Below are positions 18,329 through 26,902 of a stretch of DNA of 64,000 bases, piece by piece. The translations under genes were made by a program, and so were the position numbers. The stretch is from Pseudomonas sp. SJZ074 (GTDB lineage Bacteria; Pseudomonadota; Gammaproteobacteria; Pseudomonadales; Pseudomonadaceae): the NCBI RefSeq assembly GCF_007828215.1, contig NZ_VIUE01000005.1, positions 186,001-250,000 on the forward strand, read 5' to 3'. Numbering within the stretch: position 1 is the stretch's first letter; each line of letters begins with the position of its first letter. The notes below the pieces were generated by a model. It ran no database searches, had not been told where the DNA came from, and was given only the letters and a program-made list of their open reading frames with translations.

Positions 18329-21046
18329 ATGGTTTCTATCAAGGTACGCGGTGAAGACAGGACCGGACAGATCAGCAACTGGACAATCAAGAACGAGGGT
18401 AGCGCAGGGTTTTCGCTTGTTTGTCATCTTCCTTGCGGTAAGAAGGTGCTCTATCCGCTCGAAGAATGTGAAGTCGTTCCTACCCGAGTGGTGGGGAACA
18501 GCTACCTGTGCAAGCAGGGCTGTGCGGTACATGATCCTATCAAGGAGGCTGTGATCTATGGAGAAAAATACGCCATAGTCCAGTATCCCAAAGGCGCCAG
18601 GAAATACCTGTTCAAGCTGGACGCTATCGAGCTGGTCGCATCGACGAAGTTTAATGACGACCCGGTCTTTGAGTATTTCCTTTCTGTGGCTAACGGGCGG
18701 GTCACCCAGGCCGAGAAGCCGGATGACAAAAAGATCGCTGACAATGTGCTGCGTCAGCTGACTGCAGTTCCGTTGTGCGCAGGTACAGCACTGCACGCGT
18801 ACTGCACCGGGCAGAATGGTCAGCAGAGGCAAGCGGGTCATTTAATCTTTCCGTTTGGTATCAACGAAAGCCAGCTCCAAGCTGTTGAGCGGGCTTTGGC
18901 CTCCCAAGTCAGTCTTATCGAAGGCCCTCCCGGCACTGGCAAGACCCAGACCATCCTGAACATCATCGCTAACATCCTGTTGCGTGGAAAAAACGTAGCG
19001 GTGGTCTCCAACAATAATTCGGCCGTTGCGAATGTCTGTGAAAAACTGGGCAAGTCGGGGCTTGATTATTTGGTCGCCGAGCTGGGCAGCAGCAGAAATC
19101 GCGAGACATTTTTCGCCAATCCGCGTTCTCGACCTTCACCACCTACCGAAACCGCGCCATCAATGGAGCGCATCCAGGCTGTCCTGCACCAACTCAAGGG
19201 CTATTTGCATGCCTGCAATGCGGTGGCGCAGTTGCAGATTGAAATCGCTGAACTGGAAGTCGAGAAGCGCTACTTGCAGGAATGGCAGCAGGACAACGGC
19301 ATACGGGTGCCGGACCTGGAGAAGTACAAGCTCACTGCGCAAAAGTCCGCTGATCTGATGGCGTATTTGACTCATCTTGGCGGCGGTCGCATCAGGATCA
19401 AGGATCGAATCGAGTTGCTGTTCAATTTCAGCATCTTGCGCACCAGGCCATTCGATAATTGGGAGAAACGCAAGTCGACGTTCTATGGCCTGCAACTGCA
19501 CTATTACGACAAGGCGTTGCAGGAAAAAAACGCAGCGCTGGAAGGCCATCAGCAAGCGTTGAGAATCGGCAATTATCAGGCGCTGCTGGATGAGCTGACC
19601 GGCAGCTCGATGAAGTACCTCAAACAACACTTGCATCAACATGTACCGACCCCTGAGGCCTTTGAAGCCGAGACTTACAAGTGCAGATTCGATGAGTTCG
19701 TGAAGCGTTATCCGATCATTTCCAGCAGTACACATTCAATCATCAACTCGCTTCAAAGCGGGACGATACTCGACTACGTGATCATCGACGAAGCCTCGCA
19801 GCAGGACATCGTTCCAGGAATATTGGCTTTGGGCTGCGCAAAGAATCTGATCATTGTCGGTGATAGGAAACAGTTGGCGCACATCCCGGCAAAGCTGGGC
19901 CTGGCTGCGCCCGAGTATAAGGATCACTACGATTGCGAGAAGCACAGCCTGCTCGATTCATGCGTCAGGGTTTTCAACGGTTCTATTCCGAGAACGTTGC
20001 TTAAAGAACACTACCGCTGTCATCCGAGAATCATTCAGTTCTGTAACCAGCAGTTCTACGAGGGGCAACTGGTCCCGATGACAAAGGACAATGGGGAAAA
20101 ACCGCTGTCGTTGTTGATCACCGCCAAGGGCAACCACGCACGACGGACAACCAACCTTCGCGAATTGGAATCGCTGCTGGCGACGCTCGACAGTGAGGGC
20201 AAAAGTGCCTGGGAGGGCGAGGATGGCAGGGGCCTCATTGCTCCATTCAGGGCCCAGGCCGCACTATCGGGCACGCTGCTGCCGGCTGACTTCGTCAATG
20301 ACACCGTACATAAGTTCCAGGGCCGGGAGTGCGAAGAAATCGTCTTCTCCACGGTGTTGGATAAAAAGACGACTACCCAGAAGTTCCTCGCATTCGTGGA
20401 TGATCCGCGCATGGTGAACGTGGCGGTGTCCCGCGCTAAAAATCGCTTTACGCTGGTCACGGGAGATGATGTTTTCACTGCGAACAACGGGCATATCGCG
20501 GCGTTGGTGCGCTACATCGAATACTACGCCGAAGAAAGGCAGGTGCATCGTGCACCGGTGATATCGGCCTTTGACCTGCTTTACAAGGAATACGACCAAT
20601 CGCTTGAGCGTCTTAATCAGCGGCTACGGTCGGAGGACTCCACTTACAAATCCGAGCAGATCGTCGCACAGATATTGCGCGAGACGTTGGAGCCTGCGGC
20701 TTGCCGAGGGCTCAGATTCCGCTCGCAGATCCCACTGATTCAAGTGGCTTCCATCCTCAACACTAGCCTGACGCCGCGAGAGCAGGCATTCATGAGTAAC
20801 GGTGCCAGTTGTGATTTCGTAATTTATTTCAAAGTCGGGAAGACGCCGCTAGGTGTCATTGAAGTTGATGGAGGCAGCCATGACACGCCGGAGCAGGCGG
20901 AACTTGACGCTTTGAAAAACAGCATCCTGGGCAAATGCAGTCTTCCGTTATTGCGCTTGCGCACGGTTGAAAGTCACATTGAACAGCGGGTGAGCGCATT
21001 CGTAACGCAGTGGACAACCAGCGTTTCGAACGAAATTGCGACTTAG
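18329..21046 (+). CDS. SF1 (Upf1/Dna2-like) helicase with C-terminal Vsr/DUF2726-type nuclease domain
   Basis: 905-aa protein. The N-terminal ~180 residues are of unknown fold. The helicase core has the Walker A GPPGTGKT at 199-206, motif II IIDEAS (Asp487-Glu488), motif III VGDRKQL, EHYRCHP, VHKFQGREC and motif VI VAVSRAKNR at 698-706. A helical insertion lies between about 270 and 450. The C-terminal domain (about 770-890) shows CDFVIYF (Asp829) and GVIEVDGGSH (Glu845, Asp847), the pattern of Vsr/DUF559/DUF2726 endonuclease-like domains. Single-protein helicase-nuclease fusions of this sort are typical of phage-defence loci. Codon and GC use look poorer in GC than the core neighbours. The stop codon lies within a MITE-like terminal repeat. 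No partner gene is adjacent. Confidence 0.88.
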   Translation: MVSIKVRGEDRTGQISNWTIKNEGSAGFSLVCHLPCGKKVLYPLEECEVVPTRVVGNSYLCKQGCAVHDPIKEAVIYGEKYAIVQYPKGARKYLFKLDAIELVASTKFNDDPVFEYFLSVANGRVTQAEKPDDKKIADNVLRQLTAVPLCAGTALHAYCTGQNGQQRQAGHLIFPFGINESQLQAVERALASQVSLIEGPPGTGKTQTILNIIANILLRGKNVAVVSNNNSAVANVCEKLGKSGLDYLVAELGSSRNRETFFANPRSRPSPPTETAPSMERIQAVLHQLKGYLHACNAVAQLQIEIAELEVEKRYLQEWQQDNGIRVPDLEKYKLTAQKSADLMAYLTHLGGGRIRIKDRIELLFNFSILRTRPFDNWEKRKSTFYGLQLHYYDKALQEKNAALEGHQQALRIGNYQALLDELTGSSMKYLKQHLHQHVPTPEAFEAETYKCRFDEFVKRYPIISSSTHSIINSLQSGTILDYVIIDEASQQDIVPGILALGCAKNLIIVGDRKQLAHIPAKLGLAAPEYKDHYDCEKHSLLDSCVRVFNGSIPRTLLKEHYRCHPRIIQFCNQQFYEGQLVPMTKDNGEKPLSLLITAKGNHARRTTNLRELESLLATLDSEGKSAWEGEDGRGLIAPFRAQAALSGTLLPADFVNDTVHKFQGRECEEIVFSTVLDKKTTTQKFLAFVDDPRMVNVAVSRAKNRFTLVTGDDVFTANNGHIAALVRYIEYYAEERQVHRAPVISAFDLLYKEYDQSLERLNQRLRSEDSTYKSEQIVAQILRETLEPAACRGLRFRSQIPLIQVASILNTSLTPREQAFMSNGASCDFVIYFKVGKTPLGVIEVDGGSHDTPEQAELDALKNSILGKCSLPLLRLRTVESHIEQRVSAFVTQWTTSVSNEIAT

Positions 21047-21187
21047 GCTCTGTACGAAAAGCCTTGATACTCGTCCATGCTGCGTTGAAAACAGCCTCGC
21101 AATGCTCATGTACTCCAGTACACTGCGCTTCCTCGGCTGTTTTCGCCTTGCCTGACCTTCGTCTCAAGACTTTTCGTACAGAGCCTA
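21044..21187. mobile_element. 144-bp MITE-like element with 18-bp perfect terminal inverted repeats
   Basis: Perfect 18-bp ends TAGGCTCTGTACGAAAAG (21044-21061) and its complement (21170-21187). An inner inverted repeat GAAAACAGCC / GGCTGTTTTC lies at 21087-21096 and 21135-21144. It encodes no protein. The outer TA on each side would fit a TA target duplication, as made by IS630/Tc1- or some IS5-type transposases. I recall near-identical elements dispersed in Pseudomonas genomes. It supplies the TAG stop of the helicase gene. Confidence 0.8.
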
Positions 21188-21331
21188 GTCTGAGCATTTG
21201 GGCGCTGTGGTGACCAATGTTCGAACGGGGTCGCGACAATCCTTCACTTAATCTTTCTCAATTGCGGGTGTATCGTATTCGCCTTTTGCGGACCTGCCGG
21301 TTCGCCGCGGATTCAATAGGTGGTTGCCTTC

Positions 21332-22708
21332 ATGTCGTTTACCCGTCGCCAAATACTCGGTGGCCTGGCCGGTCTTGTTGTCGTGGGCGTTGGCGCGGGA
21401 GGCGCATCGCGGTATTGGTTGGGCAAGCGGGCGGATGCCGAGGCTGGGCACGACTATGAGTTGATTGCTGCGCCTCTGGACGTCGAGTTGGTGGCCGGGC
21501 ACAAGACCCAGGCCTGGGCCTTTGGACCATCGGCGCCGGGGACCGAGTTGCGGGTGCGCCAGGGCGAGTGGCTGCGGGTGCGCTTCATCAATCACCTGCC
21601 GGTGGCGACTACGATCCATTGGCACGGGATCCGTCTGCCGCTGGAAATGGACGGTGTACCGTACGTCTCGCAACTCCCGGTGCTGCCGGGGGAATACTTC
21701 GATTACAAGTTCCGTGTGCCGGACGCCGGCAGCTACTGGTATCACCCGCACGTCAACAGCAGCGAAGAGTTGGGGCGTGGCTTGGTAGGGCCGTTGATCA
21801 TCGAGGAGCGCGAGCCCACCGGGTTCAAGTACGAGCAAACCTTGAGCCTCAAGAGCTGGCATGTGGACGAGCAAGGCCAGTTCGTTGAGTTCAGCATTCC
21901 CCGCGAGGCGGCCCGTGGCGGGACGGCCGGGCGACTGGCGACCATCAACGGTGTGCCGGAGGCGGTAATTGACTTGCCGGCCGGGCAGATCACGCGGGTG
22001 CGCCTGCTCAACCTCGACAACACCCTGACCTACCGGATCAACATTCCCGGGGTCGAAGCGCAGATCTATGCCCTGGACGGCAATCCCATCGAGCCGCGCC
22101 CGCTGGGCAAGGAGTACTGGCTCGGCCCGGGCATGCGCATCTGCCTGGCCATCAAGGCGCCGCCGGCCGGGGAAGAATTGTCGTTGCGCAACGGCCCGGT
22201 GCGCCTGGGCACCCTGCGGTCGGTGCCCAACAACGATGCGCCGACCCAATGGCCACCCGCGTTGCCGGCCAATCCGGTGTCCGAGCCGGACCTGGCCAAT
22301 GCCGAGAAACTCAACTTCAATTTCGAGTGGGTCGGTTCGGTGTCGGTCAATGTCGACAACGGCAAGCCGCCAAGCCTGTGGCAGATCAACGGCAAGGCCT
22401 GGGACATCACCGACAAGACCTGCGCCGACCGGCCGATTGCCACGCTGAAAAAGGGCAAGAGCTACATCTTCGAATTGAAGAACATGACTCAATATCAGCA
22501 TCCAGTCCATTTGCACGGGATGAGCTTCAAGGTGATCGCGTCCAACCGCCACAAGGTCATTCCGTATTTCACCGACACCTACCTGCTGGGCAAGAACGAG
22601 CGGGCACAGGTGGCGCTGGTGGCGGATAACCCGGGTGTGTGGATGTTCCACTGCCATGTGATCGACCACATGGAAACCGGCCTGATGGCCGCCATCGAGG
22701 TGGCGTGA
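21332..22708 (+). CDS. cumA: Multicopper oxidase, CumA-like
   Basis: 458-aa multicopper oxidase exported by the Tat pathway: TRRQILGGLAGL near the N terminus, then a hydrophobic stretch. Copper-ligand motifs are all present: TIHWHG, YWYHPH, HPVHLHG, and MFHCHVIDHMETGLM at the C terminus carrying the T1 site with an axial Met. CumA of P. putida was linked to Mn(II) oxidation, though that role is disputed. The start at 21332 (MSFTRRQ) puts the twin-arginine motif near the terminus. It overlaps tadA by one base. Confidence 0.87.
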   Translation: MSFTRRQILGGLAGLVVVGVGAGGASRYWLGKRADAEAGHDYELIAAPLDVELVAGHKTQAWAFGPSAPGTELRVRQGEWLRVRFINHLPVATTIHWHGIRLPLEMDGVPYVSQLPVLPGEYFDYKFRVPDAGSYWYHPHVNSSEELGRGLVGPLIIEEREPTGFKYEQTLSLKSWHVDEQGQFVEFSIPREAARGGTAGRLATINGVPEAVIDLPAGQITRVRLLNLDNTLTYRINIPGVEAQIYALDGNPIEPRPLGKEYWLGPGMRICLAIKAPPAGEELSLRNGPVRLGTLRSVPNNDAPTQWPPALPANPVSEPDLANAEKLNFNFEWVGSVSVNVDNGKPPSLWQINGKAWDITDKTCADRPIATLKKGKSYIFELKNMTQYQHPVHLHGMSFKVIASNRHKVIPYFTDTYLLGKNERAQVALVADNPGVWMFHCHVIDHMETGLMAAIEVA

Positions 22709-23205
22709 TGCGTCAGATTCGTCCCGCTCGGATCATCGATCGCAGCCGCGACCAGGACTTCATGCGCGAAGCCCTGGCGCTGGCCGCGCAAGGGGCGGCC
22801 TTGGGCGAGGTGCCGGTGGGCGCGGTGCTGGTGCAGGACGGCGAGATCATCGGGCGCGGCTTCAACTGCCCGATCAGCGGCCACGACCCCAGCGCCCACG
22901 CGGAAATGGTCGCCATCCGCGCCGCCGCCCAGGCCGTGAGCAATTATCGCCTGCCCGGCAGTACCCTCTATGTGACGCTCGAACCGTGCAGCATGTGCGC
23001 CGGCCTGATCGTCCATTCCCGCATCGCCCGGGTTGTCTACGGTGCCCTCGAACCCAAGGCCGGTATCGTGCAGAGCCAGGGGCAGTTTTTCAGCCAGGCG
23101 TTCCTGAACCATCGGGTGATGTTCGAGGGCGGGGTGTTGGCGGAAGAATGCAGCACGATGCTGAGCGAGTTCTTCAAGGCGCGCAGGGCCAAACCCCAGG
23201 ACTGA
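22708..23205 (+). CDS. tadA: tRNA-specific adenosine deaminase TadA
   Basis: Deaminates A34 to inosine in tRNA-Arg(ACG). The zinc motifs HAEMVAIRAA and PCSMCAGLIVHSRI are intact, with the catalytic Glu in HAE. The ATG at 22708 overlaps the cumA stop (TGATG), giving 165 aa and translational coupling; the 188-aa frame just reads cumA sequence. The Arg-rich C-terminal tail is usual. In older pseudomonad literature this position is called cumB. Confidence 0.93.
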   Translation: MRQIRPARIIDRSRDQDFMREALALAAQGAALGEVPVGAVLVQDGEIIGRGFNCPISGHDPSAHAEMVAIRAAAQAVSNYRLPGSTLYVTLEPCSMCAGLIVHSRIARVVYGALEPKAGIVQSQGQFFSQAFLNHRVMFEGGVLAEECSTMLSEFFKARRAKPQD

Positions 23206-23220
23206 ACACCGAATCCCCTT

Positions 23221-23307
23221 GTGGGAGCGAGCCTGCTCGCGATAGCGGAGTGTCAGTTAACACACCTTTGACTGATTCACCGCTATCGCGAGCAGGCTCG
23301 CTCCCAC
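23221..23307. repeat. REP inverted pair, perfect 28-bp arms
   Basis: GTGGGAGCGAGCCTGCTCGC... arms at 23221-23248 and 23280-23307, between the convergent tadA and cmoB genes. Confidence 0.9.
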
Positions 23308-23330
23308 TGGAAATGGGGGGGGTGATCTAT

Positions 23331-24287
23331 TTATTTACGCGCCACAATCACCGCCCGCATTGGCGCCGGCAAGCCTTCGATGGTCTTGCTGGAGTCTTCG
23401 GGGTCGAGAAAATCGCTCAGCGACTGATACTTCATCCACTCCGTGCTGCGTTGTTCTTCCACGGTGGTCAGGCTCACGTCCACGCAGCGCACGTCGCTGA
23501 AACCAGCGCGGCGCAGCCAGCGCTCCAAGGCTGGCACCGATGGCAGGAACCACACGTTGCGCATCTGTGCGTAGCGATCCTCAGGCACCAGCACCTGATG
23601 CTCGTCGCCCTCTATCACCAGGGTTTCCAGTACCAGCTCACCGTTCTTGACCAGGCAGTTCTTGAGGGCCAGCAAGTGCTCGATAGGGGAGCGGCGGTGG
23701 TAGAACACGCCCATGGAAAAAACCGTGTCGAAGCCTTCCAGATCCGGCGGCAAGTCTTCGAATGGGAACGGCAGGTGCCAGGCATTGGGCTGCGACAGGT
23801 AGCGCTGCACCGCCTGGAATTGGCAGAAGAACAGCCAGTTGGGGTCTACGCCGATCACCGTGTCAGCCCCGGCGCCGAGCATCCGCCACATGTAGTAACC
23901 GTTGCCGCAGCCCACATCGAGGATGCGCTTGCCCTTGAGGTCCAGGTGCGGCGCCACCCGGGACCACTTCCAGTCCGAGCGCCATTCGGTGTCCACGTGC
24001 ACGCCAAACAGATCGAACGGCCCCTTGCGCCACGGCGACAAGCCCATCAGCGCGGCGCGCATTCGGGCGCGGGTTTCGTCGCTGCAATCGGTGTCGAGGG
24101 TCAGCCCGTTCAACAGGTCGATTTCGCTCGGCTGCAGCACCGGCAAGGCATCAAGGGCACTCTGCCAGCGCTCCAGGTCGCCATGGCCCTTTTCCATTTT
24201 GGTGTCGAGTTGCGCCTGCAGCGTCGCGGCCCAATCGGCCAGGGGCGTGCCGGCCAGGCGGCGGGCGAGGGGGGACAGATCAATCAT
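23331..24287 (-). CDS. cmoB: tRNA U34 carboxymethyltransferase CmoB
   Basis: Transfers the carboxymethyl group from carboxy-SAM to 5-hydroxyuridine 34 in tRNA, giving cmo5U. 318 aa, with the C-terminal methyltransferase core [27 protein letters not shown] and [12 protein letters not shown]. The start overlaps the cmoA stop by 4 bp (ATGA), so the two are translationally coupled. Confidence 0.95.
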   Translation of the reverse strand: MIDLSPLARRLAGTPLADWAATLQAQLDTKMEKGHGDLERWQSALDALPVLQPSEIDLLNGLTLDTDCSDETRARMRAALMGLSPWRKGPFDLFGVHVDTEWRSDWKWSRVAPHLDLKGKRILDVGCGNGYYMWRMLGAGADTVIGVDPNWLFFCQFQAVQRYLSQPNAWHLPFPFEDLPPDLEGFDTVFSMGVFYHRRSPIEHLLALKNCLVKNGELVLETLVIEGDEHQVLVPEDRYAQMRNVWFLPSVPALERWLRRAGFSDVRCVDVSLTTVEEQRSTEWMKYQSLSDFLDPEDSSKTIEGLPAPMRAVIVARK

Positions 24288-25027
24288 GGCAGGGCAATCA
24301 ACGAGGCGAAGTTAAGACACTGGAACCATGGCACGACTTTCGAGAACCCGGCCGCCAGCAGGCGTTCGCGGTGTTCCTCGAGGCTGTCGGGCTTCATGAC
24401 GTTTTCGATGGCACTGCGTTTCTGGGCAATTTCCAGCTCGCTGTAGCCGTTGGCGCGCTTGAACGCGACGTGCAGGTCAGTGAGCAGCGCATGCTCCTGC
24501 GCATCGTTGAAGCGCAGCTTTTCCGACAAGATCAGGGCGCCGCCGGGCAGCAGGGATTGGCGGATGCGGCTCAACAAGGCCGTGCGCTGATCCGGTGCGA
24601 TGAACTGCAGGGTGAAGTTCAGCGCCACCACCGAGGCCGGCTGGAATTCCAAGGCCAGGATGTCGCCCTCGATCACTTCCACCGGCAGCAGCTCCTGGAA
24701 CATCGAGTCCTGGCCGTTAAGGTATTCGCGGCAGCGCTCGACCATGGCCGCAGAGTTATCCACAGCGATCACCCGGCAACCGTCGGTGCGTACGTGGCGG
24801 CGCAGCGCCTGGGTCACCGCGCCCAGGGAGGAGCCCAGGTCATAGAGCACGCTGCCCGGCTGGGCGAATTGCGCGGCAAGCACACCGAGGTTTTCGACAA
24901 TGGTCGGGTAACCCGGCACCGAGCGCTTGATCATGTCCGGAAATACCCGCACGACGTCCTCGTTGAAGGCGAAGTCCGGCACTTGGGCCAAGGGTTGGGC
25001 GAATAGGCGATCAGGGTCGTTGCTCAC
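24284..25027 (-). CDS. cmoA: Carboxy-S-adenosyl-L-methionine synthase CmoA
   Basis: Makes carboxy-SAM from SAM and prephenate for CmoB. Motifs [17 protein letters not shown] and ALNFTLQFI are visible. I chose the GTG at 25027 ([13 protein letters not shown]), which gives 247 aa, the family's usual length. The 301-aa reading adds an unrelated N-terminal extension over the upstream gap. Confidence 0.93.
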   Translation of the reverse strand: MSNDPDRLFAQPLAQVPDFAFNEDVVRVFPDMIKRSVPGYPTIVENLGVLAAQFAQPGSVLYDLGSSLGAVTQALRRHVRTDGCRVIAVDNSAAMVERCREYLNGQDSMFQELLPVEVIEGDILALEFQPASVVALNFTLQFIAPDQRTALLSRIRQSLLPGGALILSEKLRFNDAQEHALLTDLHVAFKRANGYSELEIAQKRSAIENVMKPDSLEEHRERLLAAGFSKVVPWFQCLNFASLIALP

Positions 25028-25334
25028 GGCGGTTCCAGCGGCAGGGTGAAAAGGCGGGCATTTTAGCCAATTAATGCGTCGAGCGTGATCTTTGATCGAT
25101 GCCTGGCCGTGGGCGGTGCGGGGCGTTTTCATCGGAGGCGCGAAGACCGTCCGATCAAGGTGCGCAATATGTGCAACTTCCTGGCACATTTTGTTTGGTC
25201 GCGTTTTAAATTCGTTTCTTGCTGAATAACTTTACGTTGATATAAAAAGCTCCACTTCGTAAGACGGGTGCGGTGTTAGAAGTCTCATTGTTGTTATGAG
25301 GTTGCCGCCTGTAAAATTTTCAGGGAGAAACGAA
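25028..25334. other. Divergent intergenic region cmoA / omptin
   Basis: No gene is supported. The cmoA-proximal part is GC-rich and the omptin-proximal part (from about 25190) is distinctly AT-rich and carries the putative omptin promoter annotated separately. Confidence 0.5.
25202..25246 (+). promoter_or_regulatory. Predicted omptin promoter with PhoP-box-like direct repeat
   Basis: TTGCTG (25219-25224), 16-bp spacer, TATAAA (25241-25246). Just upstream, CGTTTT and CGTTTC hexamers (25202-25207 and 25213-25218) are separated by five bases, the layout of the enterobacterial PhoP box (T/GGTTTA-N5-T/GGTTTA), although neither half is an exact match. Several enteric omptin genes are PhoP-regulated. 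The assignment is tentative. Confidence 0.4.
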
Positions 25335-26294
25335 ATGTTCATGCCAGGGGTCAAGACGGCCAAGCGACTACAGCGGTTTATAATCATGACACTCGCGTCG
25401 GTTAGTTTTGCAGCTACTGCCGATAATACGGACTCGTTATATACCAATGAAAGATTGACGCTTGGTATTAATATGGGGGTGCTCAGTGGTCAGGCCAAAG
25501 AGCGGGTCTACTTTCCCGAGGAGGGAGGAAGAAAAGCCAGCCAACTGAATTGGGAGTACAGCAATGCCGCTGTCATCAAAGGCTCCCTGGATTGGGACGT
25601 GCTGCCATGGGTGTCGGTCGGGGCCTCAGGCTGGACGACAATCACCAGCAAGGACGGCCACATGGAGGACTATGACTGGATGGATGCTCGACAGAGCAAA
25701 TGGTCGGATCGAAGCGTCCATCCCGATACCACCCTGCAATACGCCAACGAGTTCGATCTTCATCTAACGGGTTGGCTGATCAACCAACCCGCTTATCGTT
25801 TCGGTTTGATGGCGGGTTATCAGGAAAGCCGCTTCAGCTTCAGGGCCAGAGGCGGATCATATGACTACAACAACGGTGCAGATATCGGTGAAATTCCGGC
25901 CGGTGTCACGGTGATTGACTACAAACAACGATTCAAAACCCCCTATGTTGGCTTGGTAGGAAGTTATCGTTATCAGCGTTTCGATATGGAGGGCGCGCTC
26001 AAGTACAGCCGCTGGGTGTCAGCCACAGACTTCGATGAGCACTATCTGGCCGATAAAAATTTTGTCGGTAAAACAAAACGTCAGCATTATTATGCGCTGG
26101 TGGGAAACCTGGGCTATTTCGTGACGGACAATACAAAACTTTTCGTGGAGGGCGCCTGGAGTCGCATGCGAAATAAAAAAGGCAGCGTCGACCTCTCCAG
26201 TCGCTCCGATGACTACCGCGAAACCTTCGCCGACTCCGCGGGTATTGAAAACTCGAATGTGATGATGACCCTTGGGCTGAAACACTTGTTCTGA
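25335..26294 (+). CDS. Omptin-family outer membrane protease (OmpT/Pla/PgtE-like)
   Basis: 319-aa beta-barrel protease of family A26, which cleaves surface-exposed substrates such as antimicrobial peptides between basic residues. There is a signal peptide of about 28 residues. The catalytic residues line up with OmpT: Asp112 and Asp114 in EDYDWMD (OmpT Asp83/Asp85) and Asp234 and His236 in DFDEHY (Asp210/His212). The protein ends in aromatic HLF as outer-membrane barrels do. The ATG at 25335 has a GGGAGA site 8 bases away; an upstream start at 25296 adds 13 residues before the signal. Omptins are mainly enterobacterial, so the gene is unusual here and is AT-richer than its neighbours. Confidence 0.9.
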   Translation: MFMPGVKTAKRLQRFIIMTLASVSFAATADNTDSLYTNERLTLGINMGVLSGQAKERVYFPEEGGRKASQLNWEYSNAAVIKGSLDWDVLPWVSVGASGWTTITSKDGHMEDYDWMDARQSKWSDRSVHPDTTLQYANEFDLHLTGWLINQPAYRFGLMAGYQESRFSFRARGGSYDYNNGADIGEIPAGVTVIDYKQRFKTPYVGLVGSYRYQRFDMEGALKYSRWVSATDFDEHYLADKNFVGKTKRQHYYALVGNLGYFVTDNTKLFVEGAWSRMRNKKGSVDLSSRSDDYRETFADSAGIENSNVMMTLGLKHLF

Positions 26295-26319
26295 AGTGCG
26301 AGGATCAGCCGGCCCGTTA

Positions 26320-26712
26320 TCAATTCACCGCAATGGCACAGTCGAAGGTTTCCACGGGGGGCACTTCGGGAGCCCAGGGCTGCTGATAAGTCAGGCGCAA
26401 CCGGCCGGTACCGGCGGCGAATGCCTGGAAGCGCCAGGTCGACACGCCAGCGGCACCGACGATGCCGGCGTCTTCCGGGTTGCGGTAGACCTCAGGGCCC
26501 AGCGCTTTCAACACACCGCCCGCTGAGTCCTGGATGGCCCAGCGATACCCGGTGGTCGGGTTGCTGGGCAAGCTGAGGATCATGTTCTGCCCGTTGTTGA
26601 GCCGCACCGGGCACTCGCTGAGTTTCTCCACGGTCACGTTGTTTTTCGGTTGCGTGGCGCAAGCGCTCAGCAGGGCAAGGCTGACGGGGACGAGCAGGCG
26701 GGTAAGGGACAT
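26320..26712 (-). CDS. Chagasin (I42) family protease-inhibitor-like lipoprotein
   Basis: 130-aa lipoprotein: signal residues 1-17, lipobox LLSAC with Cys18. The mature part carries the I42 signature NPTTGYRW at 51-58 and later GTGRLRLTYQQPW, the inhibitory-loop motifs of chagasin-type cysteine-protease inhibitors. The start MSLTRLLVPV has a GGAG site; a six-residue longer frame is less likely. It converges on the omptin gene with a 25-bp gap. Confidence 0.82.
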   Translation of the reverse strand: MSLTRLLVPVSLALLSACATQPKNNVTVEKLSECPVRLNNGQNMILSLPSNPTTGYRWAIQDSAGGVLKALGPEVYRNPEDAGIVGAAGVSTWRFQAFAAGTGRLRLTYQQPWAPEVPPVETFDCAIAVN

Positions 26713-26801
26713 GGGGGCTCCGGCATTCACGACGAATGGTGAGCATAACCGAAGATGCTACAGGGTGTGTCAGCTAGGAATGTGTTGTGGCTGATGCCGT
26801 T

Positions 26802-26874
26802 TCGCGAGCAGGCTCGCTCCCACAGAGTATTGTGAGCAACACAATTTTCAATGTGGGAGCGAGCCTGCTCGCGA
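26802..26874. repeat. REP inverted pair
   Basis: 23-bp perfect arms (26802-26824 and 26852-26874) of the GAGCGAGCCTGCTCGCGA type, downstream of lon and upstream of the inhibitor gene. Confidence 0.9.
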
Positions 26875-26902
26875 TGAGGCCCGCGCGGTCGCTACATCAT
26901 CT

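Noticed and set aside
21044..21187. Element after the helicase considered as a tRNA or attachment site
   Set aside because: It has no cloverleaf or CCA end and the ends are perfect inverted repeats, which fits a MITE better.
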